This document shows positions 1 to 6,049 of a stretch of DNA of 7,309 bases, in pieces (within the stretch, counting starts at the first letter, position 1; each line of letters opens with the position of its first letter). The position numbers were made by a program, and so were the translations under genes. This DNA is from Chloroflexota bacterium (GTDB lineage Bacteria > Chloroflexota > Anaerolineae > VGOG01), in assembly GCA_030615705.1 (NCBI GenBank), contig JAUWYT010000070.1:1-7309 (forward strand). Direction: 5' to 3'. The notes below the pieces were generated by a model. It ran no database searches. It saw only the letters and a program-made list of their open reading frames with translations, and had not been told where the DNA came from.

Positions 1-15
1 GGCGAATCCTGATTC

Positions 16-918
16 TCACGTCGCCAGCAGCACCCCCAAGGCCATGGAGACCAGTTTAGTCTCGTGGGGATCGGAGCGGGAGGCCACTATGAGAGGAGAC
101 TTGCCCCCCACCACAACCCCCGCCATGTTCCCCTTGGCGAAGTAGGTGATGGCTTTGGCTAGAACATTGGCCGCTTCGACGTCGGGAGGGATCAGGATGT
201 CGGCCCGGCCTGCAACATCGCTCTTAATGCCCTTGATTTGGGCTGATTCCGGGGAGATGGCGTTATCCAGGGCCAAAGGGCCATCTATAAGGCCACCTTC
301 GATCTGCCCCCGGTCGGCCATTTTGGAGAGGTTAGCGGCGTCGAGGGTGGTGGGTATCTTGGGGTTGACCATCTCTGTGGCGGCCAGGATGGCCACCTTC
401 GGCTGCTCCACTCCCAGACGCTGAGCAACGTAGATGGCGTTTTGGACGATCTCGATCTTCTGCTCCATGGTGGGGGCGACCACCACCCCGGCATCGCTGA
501 TGAAGATGAGCCGGTCGAAGCCGGGGATCTCGAAGATGCCCACATGGGTCAAGAGGCGACCCACCCGCAGCCCCACCTCCCTATCTAGCGCGGCCCGCAG
601 GAAGTCCCCCGTCTCGATCTTGCCCTTCATGGCGATCTGAGCATGTCCTAGCCTCACCAGCTCCATCACCTTGCGCGCCGCCTGCTTTGGCTCCGGCTCG
701 TGGATGACCATCATGCGGCCGATGTGTATGGAGGCCTGCTCGGCTATCTCCCCGATGACTGTTCGATCCCCTACCAGTATGCAATCGGCTAGGCCTCGCT
801 TCTCGGCGTCCTCGGCCGCCAGGAGTATCTCCTGTTCATGGGCCGCGGCAATGGCCACTGTCTTGGGCCCTACTTCTCTCGCTTCCTTCATCAATTGAGC
901 AAAGGTGGTGATGGCCAT
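16..918 (-). CDS. ptb: Phosphate butyryltransferase / phosphate acyltransferase (PTA_PTB family)
   Basis: This 300-residue protein belongs to the phosphate acetyl/butaryl-transferase family, which interconverts an acyl-CoA plus phosphate with an acyl-phosphate plus CoA in the cytosol; an acyl-phosphate kinase normally completes the route to acid and ATP. Family blocks visible are MKGKIETGDFLRAALD (about 97-112), ISDAGVVVAPT (140-150), GPLALDNAIS (213-222), GRADILIPPDVEAANVL (237-253) and GVVVGGKSPLIVASRSD (267-283). The length and the SRSDxxETK ending fit Ptb-type enzymes better than the usual longer Pta. Substrate (butyryl, acetyl or branched acyl) cannot be read from sequence. The ATG start at 918 has an AAGGA Shine-Dalgarno at 931-927, 8 nt upstream. 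It follows secA by 31 bp and is probably read through from it. A kinase gene (buk-like) may lie just beyond the window edge, which is a guess. Confidence 0.9.
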   Translation of the reverse strand: MAITTFAQLMKEAREVGPKTVAIAAAHEQEILLAAEDAEKRGLADCILVGDRTVIGEIAEQASIHIGRMMVIHEPEPKQAARKVMELVRLGHAQIAMKGKIETGDFLRAALDREVGLRVGRLLTHVGIFEIPGFDRLIFISDAGVVVAPTMEQKIEIVQNAIYVAQRLGVEQPKVAILAATEMVNPKIPTTLDAANLSKMADRGQIEGGLIDGPLALDNAISPESAQIKGIKSDVAGRADILIPPDVEAANVLAKAITYFAKGNMAGVVVGGKSPLIVASRSDPHETKLVSMALGVLLAT

Positions 919-926
919 ATCAGCTA

Positions 927-931
927 TCCTT
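927..931 (-). promoter_or_regulatory. Ribosome binding site of ptb
   Basis: AAGGA on the minus strand, 8 nt before the ATG at 918. It supports this start rather than an internal one. It lies inside the last codons of a possible nine-codon reading frame that begins at 953 over the secA stop. Confidence 0.7.
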
Positions 932-935
932 CGCT

Positions 936-953
936 ATGAGGCACATTCCTCAT
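936..953 (-). repeat. Perfect 6-bp inverted repeat over the secA stop codon
   Basis: On the minus strand the sequence reads ATGAGG-AATGTG-CCTCAT, two perfectly complementary 6-bp arms around a 6-nt loop. The 5' arm contains the secA stop codon TGA (952-950). No run of T follows the second arm, so this is not an intrinsic terminator. It could form a weak RNA hairpin at the secA/ptb junction, but it may be chance. Confidence 0.45.
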
Positions 954-3793
954 CTGCGCCTGCGGCGTTTCGACCGGCGGGATGCCTTCCCTCCGTTGGC
1001 ACTGGGGGCCGAAGCCTGCTCTTTGCGCATGCAGCAGTGTTTATACTTCTTGCCGCTGCCGCAGGGACAGGGGTCGTTGCGCCTGACCTTGGCCCCGGCC
1101 GTTCTGACCGGCTGGGGGGCGCGCTGAGCCTCCACGTCGGTGCGCATCTCGCGCATAGGGCGCGGCTGCGGCTCCCTGACCAAACTGACCCGGTAGATGT
1201 CGCCCACTATGGCGCGTTGGATGACAGCCAGGAGGTCCTCGTACATCTCGTGAGCCTCTCTCTTGAAGGCCATCAAGGGGTCCTGTTGGCCATAAGCCCT
1301 GAGACCTATGCCTTCTCGCAGATCATCGAGCCCGGTGAGGTGCCTGATCCATAGGCTGTCCACTGCCCGCAGCATCACCAGGCGCTCCACCCGACGCATG
1401 TCCTCCGCACCCAGTTGTTGCTCCTTTTCTTCGTAGAGCCTCTCGGCCAGTTTCAGAAGTTGCTCCTCGATCTCCGCGGGCGTTAGCTTCTCCCAGCCGG
1501 ACGAAGTGAAAGAAGGCGGCAGGGGCATGATAGTTCGCACGGACGCCTGCAAGGCTTCCAGGTCCCAATCGTCAGAGTATCCAGCAGTGTGAAGGGCCAC
1601 CAGGCCGGCAAGTTCCCCGAGGATCATGTCCATGATGATGGGCTTGAGATTCTCCTCGCTAAGCACCTGGTGGCGCTGCTCATAGATGATCTCTCGCTGC
1701 TTATTGACTACGTCGTCGTATTCCAGGAGGTGCTTGCGGATGTCGAAGTTGTGGCCCTCTACCCTGGTCTGGGCATTCCCGATAGACTTGGTGATCAAAT
1801 CGTGCTCGATGGGGATGTCTTCCTCCATCCCCGCCCACTCCATGAAGCCCTTGACCCTCTCCCCGCCGAAGCGGCGCATCAGGTCGTCCTCCAGGGAGAC
1901 GTAGAAACGGGAGGAGCCAATGTCACCTTGACGGCCAGAGCGGCCGCGCAACTGGTTGTCAATGCGCCGCGCTTCATGGCGCTCGGTACCCAGGACATGG
2001 AGGCCACCCAGTTCCAGTACCTTCTCGCGGTCCTGTTCGCAGGTTTCTTTTGCCAGGGTCAGGGCCTCAGCCCATTGCTGTTGAGAGACCATGGTCAAGT
2101 CCACATCCTGGCGGCGCAGGTGCTCCCGGGCCAAGCCTTCTGGATCGCCCCCCAGCTTGATGTCCACGCCCCGCCCGGCCATGTTGGTGGCGATGGTCAC
2201 CGCGCCCGGGCGTCCGGCCTGGCTGATGATGACCGCCTCCTTCTCGTGGTATTTGGCGTTAAGCACCTGGTGAGGGACGCCCTTGCGCCTGAGCATCTCC
2301 GAGAGCATCTCAGATCTCTCGATGAAGACGGTCCCCACCAGCACGGGTCGCCCCTGCTCATGCAGCTCCCCGATCTCTCGCACCACGGCTCGGAACTTGG
2401 CCTCTTCGCTCTTGTAGACCAGGTCGGGGTAATCAATGCGCTTGTAGTACAGCTCGTCATTAGTGGGGTTTTGATAGGTTACTACCTCCACTCCGTCTCG
2501 CCGCTCTCTCTGGGTGATCAACTCCCCTTCCAGAGCCCGATACTCGACGTTGGTGGGCAGCACGACCACGTCCAGGCCGTAGATCTTGTGTAGCTCTTCG
2601 GCCTCGGTGGCCGCTGTCCCCGTCATGCCCGCCAGCTTCTCGTACATGCGGAAGTAGTTCTGGAGGGTGATGGTGGCCAGGGTCAGGTTCTCTCGCTGCA
2701 CCTGTACCCCCTCCTTGGCTTCGATGGCCTGGTGCAGCCCCTCCGAGTAGCGCCGCCCGTACATCAGGCGGCCGGTGAACTCGTCAACGATGATCACCTG
2801 CCCGTCTTTTACAATGTAATTACGGTCGCGATAGAAGAGAGTCTGAGCTCGCAAGGCGTTGTCCACATAGGGGGTCAGGGTAAAGTTCTCCGGGGAATAG
2901 AGGTTGTCCACACCCAGCCAACTCTCGATCCTCTCGATTCCTTCCTCGGTGAGGGTCGCCACCCGGGCCTTCTCATCTATGGCGTAATCTACTTCGGGCC
3001 GAAGGCGGGGGACGAGATCGGCCATACGGCGGTAGTTGGCATCCGGTTCCTCAGCCGGGCCGGAGATGATGAGAGGAGTACGAGCCTCGTCTATGAGAAT
3101 GTAGTCCACCTCATCTACGATGGCGTAGTGAAAGCCCCGCTGCACTTGCTGGGAGAGATCCAGGACCATGTTGTCCCGCAGGTAGTCGAAGCCGAACTCG
3201 TGGTTGGTGCCGTAGGTGATGTCAGCCTCGTAGGCCTCACGGCGGCTCACGAGCCGCAGGTGCTGATAGCGCTCATCGTCGGCCAGGTACCCAGGGTCGA
3301 AGAGGAAGGCTGACTCATGCTGGATAACCCCCACCGCGAGACCCAAAAGGTGGTAGATGGGGCCCATCCACTGGGTGTCGCGCTTAGCCAGGTAATCGTT
3401 GACGGTGACCAGGTGACACCCCTTGCCTTCCAAAGCGTTGAGGTAGAGGGGCAAGGTGGCGACCAGGGTCTTTCCCTCGCCGGTTTTCATCTCGGCCACC
3501 TTGCCCTCGTGCAGCACCATGCCGCCCATCAGTTGCACGTCGAAATGGCGCATGCCCGTGGTGCGCTTGGACGCCTCCCTCACTGCAGCGAAGGCTTCTA
3601 CTATAAGATCGTCCAAGGACTCGCCAGCCTGAAGCCGGCCGGCGAATTCCGTCGTTTTGTCACGGAGCTCTTCATTGGATAGGGTCTCGAACTCAGACTC
3701 AAGAGCGTTGATGACTTCGACGAAGGGCCGCAGCTTGTTCAGTTCCCGCTCGTTGGGGTCCCCAATAACCTTACTCAGCAAACTCTTAAACAT
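950..3793 (-). CDS. secA: Preprotein translocase ATPase SecA
   Basis: SecA is the ATPase motor that pushes unfolded preproteins through the SecYEG channel at the inner membrane. This copy is full length at 947 residues. Nucleotide-binding domain 1 has Walker A MKTGEGKT (102-109) and the DEAD-type box [14 protein letters not shown] (227-240). The joint to NBD2 holds [11 protein letters not shown] (384-394), and NBD2 has [15 protein letters not shown] (535-549) and [23 protein letters not shown] (602-624). The helical scaffold includes [12 protein letters not shown] (689-700). The C-terminus has a zinc-binding SEC-C motif with C909, C911, C920 and C921 (CxCx8CC). Oddities are two added segments (about 160-182 and 420-453), Y231 inside the DEVD box, and a basic tail (RRSKRRRRR) after SEC-C. 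The ATG at 3793 opens the typical [17 protein letters not shown] start; its Shine-Dalgarno is weak. It lies 56 bp after prs and 31 bp before ptb. Confidence 0.98.
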   Translation of the reverse strand: MFKSLLSKVIGDPNERELNKLRPFVEVINALESEFETLSNEELRDKTTEFAGRLQAGESLDDLIVEAFAAVREASKRTTGMRHFDVQLMGGMVLHEGKVAEMKTGEGKTLVATLPLYLNALEGKGCHLVTVNDYLAKRDTQWMGPIYHLLGLAVGVIQHESAFLFDPGYLADDERYQHLRLVSRREAYEADITYGTNHEFGFDYLRDNMVLDLSQQVQRGFHYAIVDEVDYILIDEARTPLIISGPAEEPDANYRRMADLVPRLRPEVDYAIDEKARVATLTEEGIERIESWLGVDNLYSPENFTLTPYVDNALRAQTLFYRDRNYIVKDGQVIIVDEFTGRLMYGRRYSEGLHQAIEAKEGVQVQRENLTLATITLQNYFRMYEKLAGMTGTAATEAEELHKIYGLDVVVLPTNVEYRALEGELITQRERRDGVEVVTYQNPTNDELYYKRIDYPDLVYKSEEAKFRAVVREIGELHEQGRPVLVGTVFIERSEMLSEMLRRKGVPHQVLNAKYHEKEAVIISQAGRPGAVTIATNMAGRGVDIKLGGDPEGLAREHLRRQDVDLTMVSQQQWAEALTLAKETCEQDREKVLELGGLHVLGTERHEARRIDNQLRGRSGRQGDIGSSRFYVSLEDDLMRRFGGERVKGFMEWAGMEEDIPIEHDLITKSIGNAQTRVEGHNFDIRKHLLEYDDVVNKQREIIYEQRHQVLSEENLKPIIMDMILGELAGLVALHTAGYSDDWDLEALQASVRTIMPLPPSFTSSGWEKLTPAEIEEQLLKLAERLYEEKEQQLGAEDMRRVERLVMLRAVDSLWIRHLTGLDDLREGIGLRAYGQQDPLMAFKREAHEMYEDLLAVIQRAIVGDIYRVSLVREPQPRPMREMRTDVEAQRAPQPVRTAGAKVRRNDPCPCGSGKKYKHCCMRKEQASAPSANGGKASRRSKRRRRR

Positions 3794-3849
3794 GCTCTAA
3801 CCAACTCTCATCGTGAACTTTCAACTTTGACTTTGATCTTTGTATTTGA
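3794..3849 (-). other. AT-rich prs-secA spacer with CTTT/AAAG near-repeats
   Basis: This 56-bp gap is AT-rich and contains CTTT on the plus strand at 3818, 3825, 3831 and 3838, with a degenerate ATTT at 3844, so AAAG recurs every 6-7 bp on the coding strand. There is no hairpin plus T-run terminator. No convincing promoter was found: a TTGAAA followed 18 bp later by TTAGAG would put the -10 almost on the secA ATG. Read-through from prs is the simplest reading. Confidence 0.4.
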
Positions 3850-4824
3850 CTAACCGGGCACATCTTTCATGTACTCGCCCACTGAAATCCCCAGGTGGAC
3901 GCGGCGGATAACCTCGCCCAGCAAAGGAGCCACGGAGAGGATGGTGATGTTGGGTAGCATCTTCTCGGGTGGGATGGGGACAGTGTCCGTGGTGACCATC
4001 TCTCTGATCTCACATTTTCGCAAGCGCTCCACTGCCGGTGGAGAGAATATCGGGTGGATAAAGCTGGCGTAGATATCTTTAGCACCGTGGTGTTTGACGA
4101 TGGTCACGGCTTCCATCAGTGATCCCGCCGTATCCACTTCATCGTCAACGATGATCACGTCCTTGTTGTGCACGTCACCTATGAGCGTCAGCGCTTTACT
4201 GGACGCATCAGTGATGCTTCGACGTTTCTCCACGAAGGCCAGGGGCAAACCCAGCTTCTCGGCGAAGTTGCGGCCTTTTTTGGCGAATCCCAGGTCGGCG
4301 GCGACAACTACAGCGTCGGGCAGGTTCTTTTTCACGAAGTAATCGCTGAGGATATTGAAAGCCGTTATTTCGTCGCCCGGAATGCTGAAGAACCCCTGAA
4401 TCTGGCCTGCATGAAGGTCTATGGTCATCCACCGGTCGGCCCCCGCCACGGTGATCATATCGGCAATGAGGCGGGCAGTGATGGGCACGCGGGGCTGGTC
4501 CTTCTTATCGCTGCGGCCATATGAATAAAAGGGTATCACCGCAGTGATCCGCCCTGCGGAGGCCCGCTTCAGGGTATCAATCGTGATCAAGAGTTCCATG
4601 ATGTTCCTGTTCACCGGCGAGCACATGGGCTGGATAAGGAAAACGTCTCGCCCGCGGACACTCTGGCGCAGCCTGATGAAGACGTTCTCATTTGGGAAGT
4701 CTATAATGTCTGCCTGCGACAGGGGCACCTGCAAGTAATCACAAATCTCCTGGGTCAGGGCCGGGTTCCCCGAGCCCCCAAAAATCGCTAGCTCCCCGTA
4801 CATCTTCACCGTGATTTCTTTCAT
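3850..4824 (-). CDS. prs: Ribose-phosphate pyrophosphokinase (PRPP synthetase)
   Basis: The enzyme transfers pyrophosphate from ATP to ribose 5-phosphate to make PRPP, the precursor of purines, pyrimidines, histidine, tryptophan and NAD. The 324-residue length is usual for the family. Visible blocks are NENVFIRLRQSVRGRDVF (about 45-62), the ATP-binding loop YSYGRSDKKDQPRVPITARL, TIDLHAGQIQGFF with the catalytic-region histidine, the flexible-loop VEKRRS carrying Lys and Arg, the PRPP-binding loop VDDEVDTAGS, and SFIHPIFSPPA near the end. Compared with the common class I versions (RQDRK, DDMIDTGGT) the loops differ but keep the charged residues. The ATG at 4824 overlaps the GNAT stop as ATGA, and its Shine-Dalgarno GGAGG lies within the last GNAT codons, so the two genes are probably translationally coupled. 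secA follows after 56 bp. Confidence 0.96.
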   Translation of the reverse strand: MKEITVKMYGELAIFGGSGNPALTQEICDYLQVPLSQADIIDFPNENVFIRLRQSVRGRDVFLIQPMCSPVNRNIMELLITIDTLKRASAGRITAVIPFYSYGRSDKKDQPRVPITARLIADMITVAGADRWMTIDLHAGQIQGFFSIPGDEITAFNILSDYFVKKNLPDAVVVAADLGFAKKGRNFAEKLGLPLAFVEKRRSITDASSKALTLIGDVHNKDVIIVDDEVDTAGSLMEAVTIVKHHGAKDIYASFIHPIFSPPAVERLRKCEIREMVTTDTVPIPPEKMLPNITILSVAPLLGEVIRRVHLGISVGEYMKDVPG

Positions 4825-5363
4825 CTCCCTCCCTCCGATTGACTGGCTTCGAACTCCTCCCGCAGGATGCCCATCATCAGCTCATCGCGATACCGCCCAT
4901 CGCTGAAGCGGGCCTCTCGTAGCCGGCCTTCGTGCCGAAAGCCGCAGCTCTCGTAGCAGAGAATGGCCCGCTCATTGTAACCGTAGACGGTGAGGTAGAC
5001 GCGATGCAGATTCATCTCGCCGAAGGCAAAGCCCAGCAGGGCCCTGATGGCATCGCTGCCGTAGCCCTGGCCCCAATACTCCCTCTCGCCGATGACGATG
5101 CCCAGGACGGCCTTGCGGTTCTTCCAGTCAATGCTGTGCAGGCCGATGTTGCCGATGTGCACGCCCTCATGGGTTTCGATGGCGAATATCCTGCTGCTCT
5201 GATCGGCCAATTGTTCCTCAAACCACCTTTCCTCCTCGGCCTTTGACATCGGCATGTACATGGCCAGGTATTGCCGGACCTCTGGATCGTTAAACCAACG
5301 GACAAAGGTGGAAATGTCCTCCCGCTCTATCGCCCTGAGTTTTGTTTTCTGCCCATGTATCAT
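4821..5363 (-). CDS. GNAT family N-acetyltransferase (RimJ/RimL-like)
   Basis: This is a single-domain GNAT acyltransferase of 180 residues, expected to use acetyl-CoA in the cytosol. It opens with the TKLRAIEREDISTFVRWFND pattern (about 7-26) typical of RimJ/RimL-type acetyltransferases. The acetyl-CoA pyrophosphate loop is in REYWGQGYGSDA (94-105), and the C-terminal NERAILCYESCGFRHEG (130-146) matches the family N-x-x-A-x-x-x-Y-E-x-x-G-F pattern. Substrate is unknown; ribosomal protein N-termini, aminoglycosides, polyamines and small amines are all possible for this family. The ATG at 5363 is chosen because GGAGG (5377-5373) precedes it by 9 nt. An in-frame TTG at 5384 lies inside the predicted -10 box and is unlikely. 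It overlaps prs by 4 bp (ATGA) and appears to be first in the leftward operon. Confidence 0.88.
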   Translation of the reverse strand: MIHGQKTKLRAIEREDISTFVRWFNDPEVRQYLAMYMPMSKAEEERWFEEQLADQSSRIFAIETHEGVHIGNIGLHSIDWKNRKAVLGIVIGEREYWGQGYGSDAIRALLGFAFGEMNLHRVYLTVYGYNERAILCYESCGFRHEGRLREARFSDGRYRDELMMGILREEFEASQSEGGR

Positions 5364-5381
5364 CTCCGGCGACCTCCGGAG
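5364..5381 (-). promoter_or_regulatory. Ribosome binding site with inverted repeat before the GNAT gene
   Basis: The minus strand reads CTCCGG-AGGTCG-CCGGAG directly before the ATG at 5363. The Shine-Dalgarno GGAGG (5377-5373) lies half in the 5' arm and half in the loop. If the transcript starts near 5381 or upstream the hairpin could partly hide the site. If it starts near 5377, as the -10 suggests, most of the 5' arm is missing and the leader would be very short. Confidence 0.5.
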
Positions 5382-5383
5382 CA

Positions 5384-5412
5384 ATTATACAACAACTTTT
5401 CGAGATTGGGAA
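5384..5412 (-). promoter_or_regulatory. Sigma70-type promoter of the GNAT-prs(-secA-ptb) operon
   Basis: On the minus strand a perfect TATAAT (5389-5384) is preceded at 17 bp by TTCCCA (5412-5407), which matches TTGACA at four of six positions. Predicted start of transcription is about 5377, giving a leader of roughly 14 nt before the ATG at 5363. The prediction rests only on motif match, spacing and position. Confidence 0.65.
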
Positions 5413-5422
5413 GAATCATTGG

Positions 5423-5437
5423 ACAAATACAATTTGT
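5423..5437. promoter_or_regulatory. Candidate operator: 15-bp inverted repeat between divergent promoters
   Basis: ACAAAT-ACA-ATTTGT has perfect 6-bp arms around a 3-bp centre. It lies between the two -35 boxes and its right arm overlaps the plus-strand -35 (5434-5439). Size and placement fit a binding site for a dimeric regulator, but no regulator gene is in the window and an AT-rich region can give such a repeat by chance. Confidence 0.4.
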
Positions 5438-5462
5438 GTGCTCCGAGCTATTGTGGTATAAT
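5434..5462 (+). promoter_or_regulatory. Sigma70-type extended -10 promoter of the BFN-dnaB operon
   Basis: A perfect TATAAT at 5457-5462 is preceded by TGG (extended -10, TGn) and at 17 bp by TTGTGT (5434-5439, three of six to TTGACA). Predicted start of transcription is about 5469, leaving a leader of about 53 nt before the ATG at 5522. A small inverted repeat GCTC-C-GAGC (5440-5448) lies in the spacer. Confidence 0.75.
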
Positions 5463-5507
5463 CACAAGTGTCAGGAAACGACGGTCGCTTCATAGGACGA
5501 GCGGGAG

Positions 5508-5513
5508 AGGAGG
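5508..5513 (+). promoter_or_regulatory. Strong ribosome binding site that fixes the BFN gene start
   Basis: A complete AGGAGG lies 8 nt before the ATG at 5522. The longer frame from the GTG at 5468 would begin at the predicted transcription start itself and has no ribosome binding site, so it is rejected. Confidence 0.85.
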
Positions 5514-5521
5514 CAGGGAGA

Positions 5522-6016
5522 ATGATCGAGGTAACTGTTGACAGCATAAGAGCAAGCTTGATGTCCCAGCATCGGGTGGTGATCTTAAAAGATGTGGATA
5601 GCGAAAGGTATTTGCCTATCTGGATTGGCCCCTTCGAAGCTGAGGCCATTACGCTCGAATTACAGGAGGTCGAGTTGGCTCGCCCCCTCACCCATGACCT
5701 ACTGAAAGCGGTTATCACCAAGATGGGAGCCAAGGTGTCCCACGTCCTGGTAAACGAGCTGCGCAATGACACCTTCTATGCCCGCGTCGTCCTGGACAAC
5801 AACGGTCATCCCCTAGAGGTAGATTCCCGACCGAGCGATGCCATCGCTCTGGCCGTGCGGGCCAAAGCCCCTATCTTCGTGGCCGAGTCAGTGATGGAGA
5901 AAGCCGCAATAATGCCTGACGAAGGAATGAGCCCTTCTGATGAGGATAAGCTGTCGGCCTTCCGCGATTTCGTTGACACCCTTGACCTCGATGCCCTGGG
6001 CGAAGAGGAGAGCTGA
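5522..6016 (+). CDS. Bifunctional nuclease (BFN/DUF151) family protein
   Basis: This 164-residue protein belongs to the BFN domain family (Pfam formerly DUF151), named for reported combined DNase and RNase activity in plant members; the bacterial role is poorly defined. Family blocks are IEVTVDSIR (2-10), [15 protein letters not shown] (29-43), ARPLTHDLL (53-61), FYARVVLD (85-92) and the highly typical [13 protein letters not shown] (101-113). The acidic end [19 protein letters not shown] (137-155) resembles the short helix seen at the C-terminus of many members. No signal peptide or membrane segment is seen. The start follows a strong AGGAGG and an extended -10 promoter. dnaB begins 33 bp downstream on the same strand, so the two are probably co-transcribed. 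Family assignment is firm; nuclease activity of this copy is inferred from the family only. Confidence 0.93.
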   Translation: MIEVTVDSIRASLMSQHRVVILKDVDSERYLPIWIGPFEAEAITLELQEVELARPLTHDLLKAVITKMGAKVSHVLVNELRNDTFYARVVLDNNGHPLEVDSRPSDAIALAVRAKAPIFVAESVMEKAAIMPDEGMSPSDEDKLSAFRDFVDTLDLDALGEEES

Positions 6017-6049
6017 GAGGGCAGCTACTGTTAATATGACGGTGGAACG
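6017..6049 (+). other. BFN-dnaB junction with a five-codon reading frame
   Basis: The 33-bp gap holds no terminator. An ATG at 6036 opens a five-codon frame (MTVER) whose TGA stop (6051-6053) overlaps the dnaB start as ATGA. The nearest purine-rich stretch, GAGGG at 6017-6021, is 14 nt from that ATG, which is too far to be convincing. dnaB itself has only GGTGGA (6041-6046) at 3 nt. The mini-frame may be chance. Confidence 0.3.

Noticed and set aside
936..953. Intrinsic terminator after secA
   Set aside because: The inverted repeat is real but short, contains the stop codon, and is not followed by a T-run on the transcript strand.
905..1354. 149-codon open frame on the plus strand over the secA 3' end
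   Set aside because: It covers the SEC-C coding region and the ptb start on the other strand; no ribosome site or domain supports it.
1589..2593. 334-codon open frame on the plus strand opposite secA
   Set aside because: It lies wholly within the well-supported secA gene on the other strand, has no recognisable domain or ribosome binding site, and its composition reflects the codon bias of the opposite strand.
2732..3313. 193-codon open frame on the plus strand opposite the secA ATPase domain
   Set aside because: It is fully inside secA, with no start signals or protein family pattern.
5364..5384. Longer N-terminus for the GNAT protein from the TTG at 5384
   Set aside because: This codon overlaps the -10 box, while the ATG at 5363 has a GGAGG at 9 nt and gives the usual family start.
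5468..5521. Longer N-terminus for the BFN protein from the GTG at 5468
   Set aside because: The GTG coincides with the predicted transcription start and lacks a ribosome site, and the added residues do not belong to the BFN family fold; the ATG at 5522 has AGGAGG at 8 nt.
5254..5541. Short plus-strand frame across the divergent promoter region
   Set aside because: It runs through both promoters and the BFN ribosome site, and its product resembles no protein.
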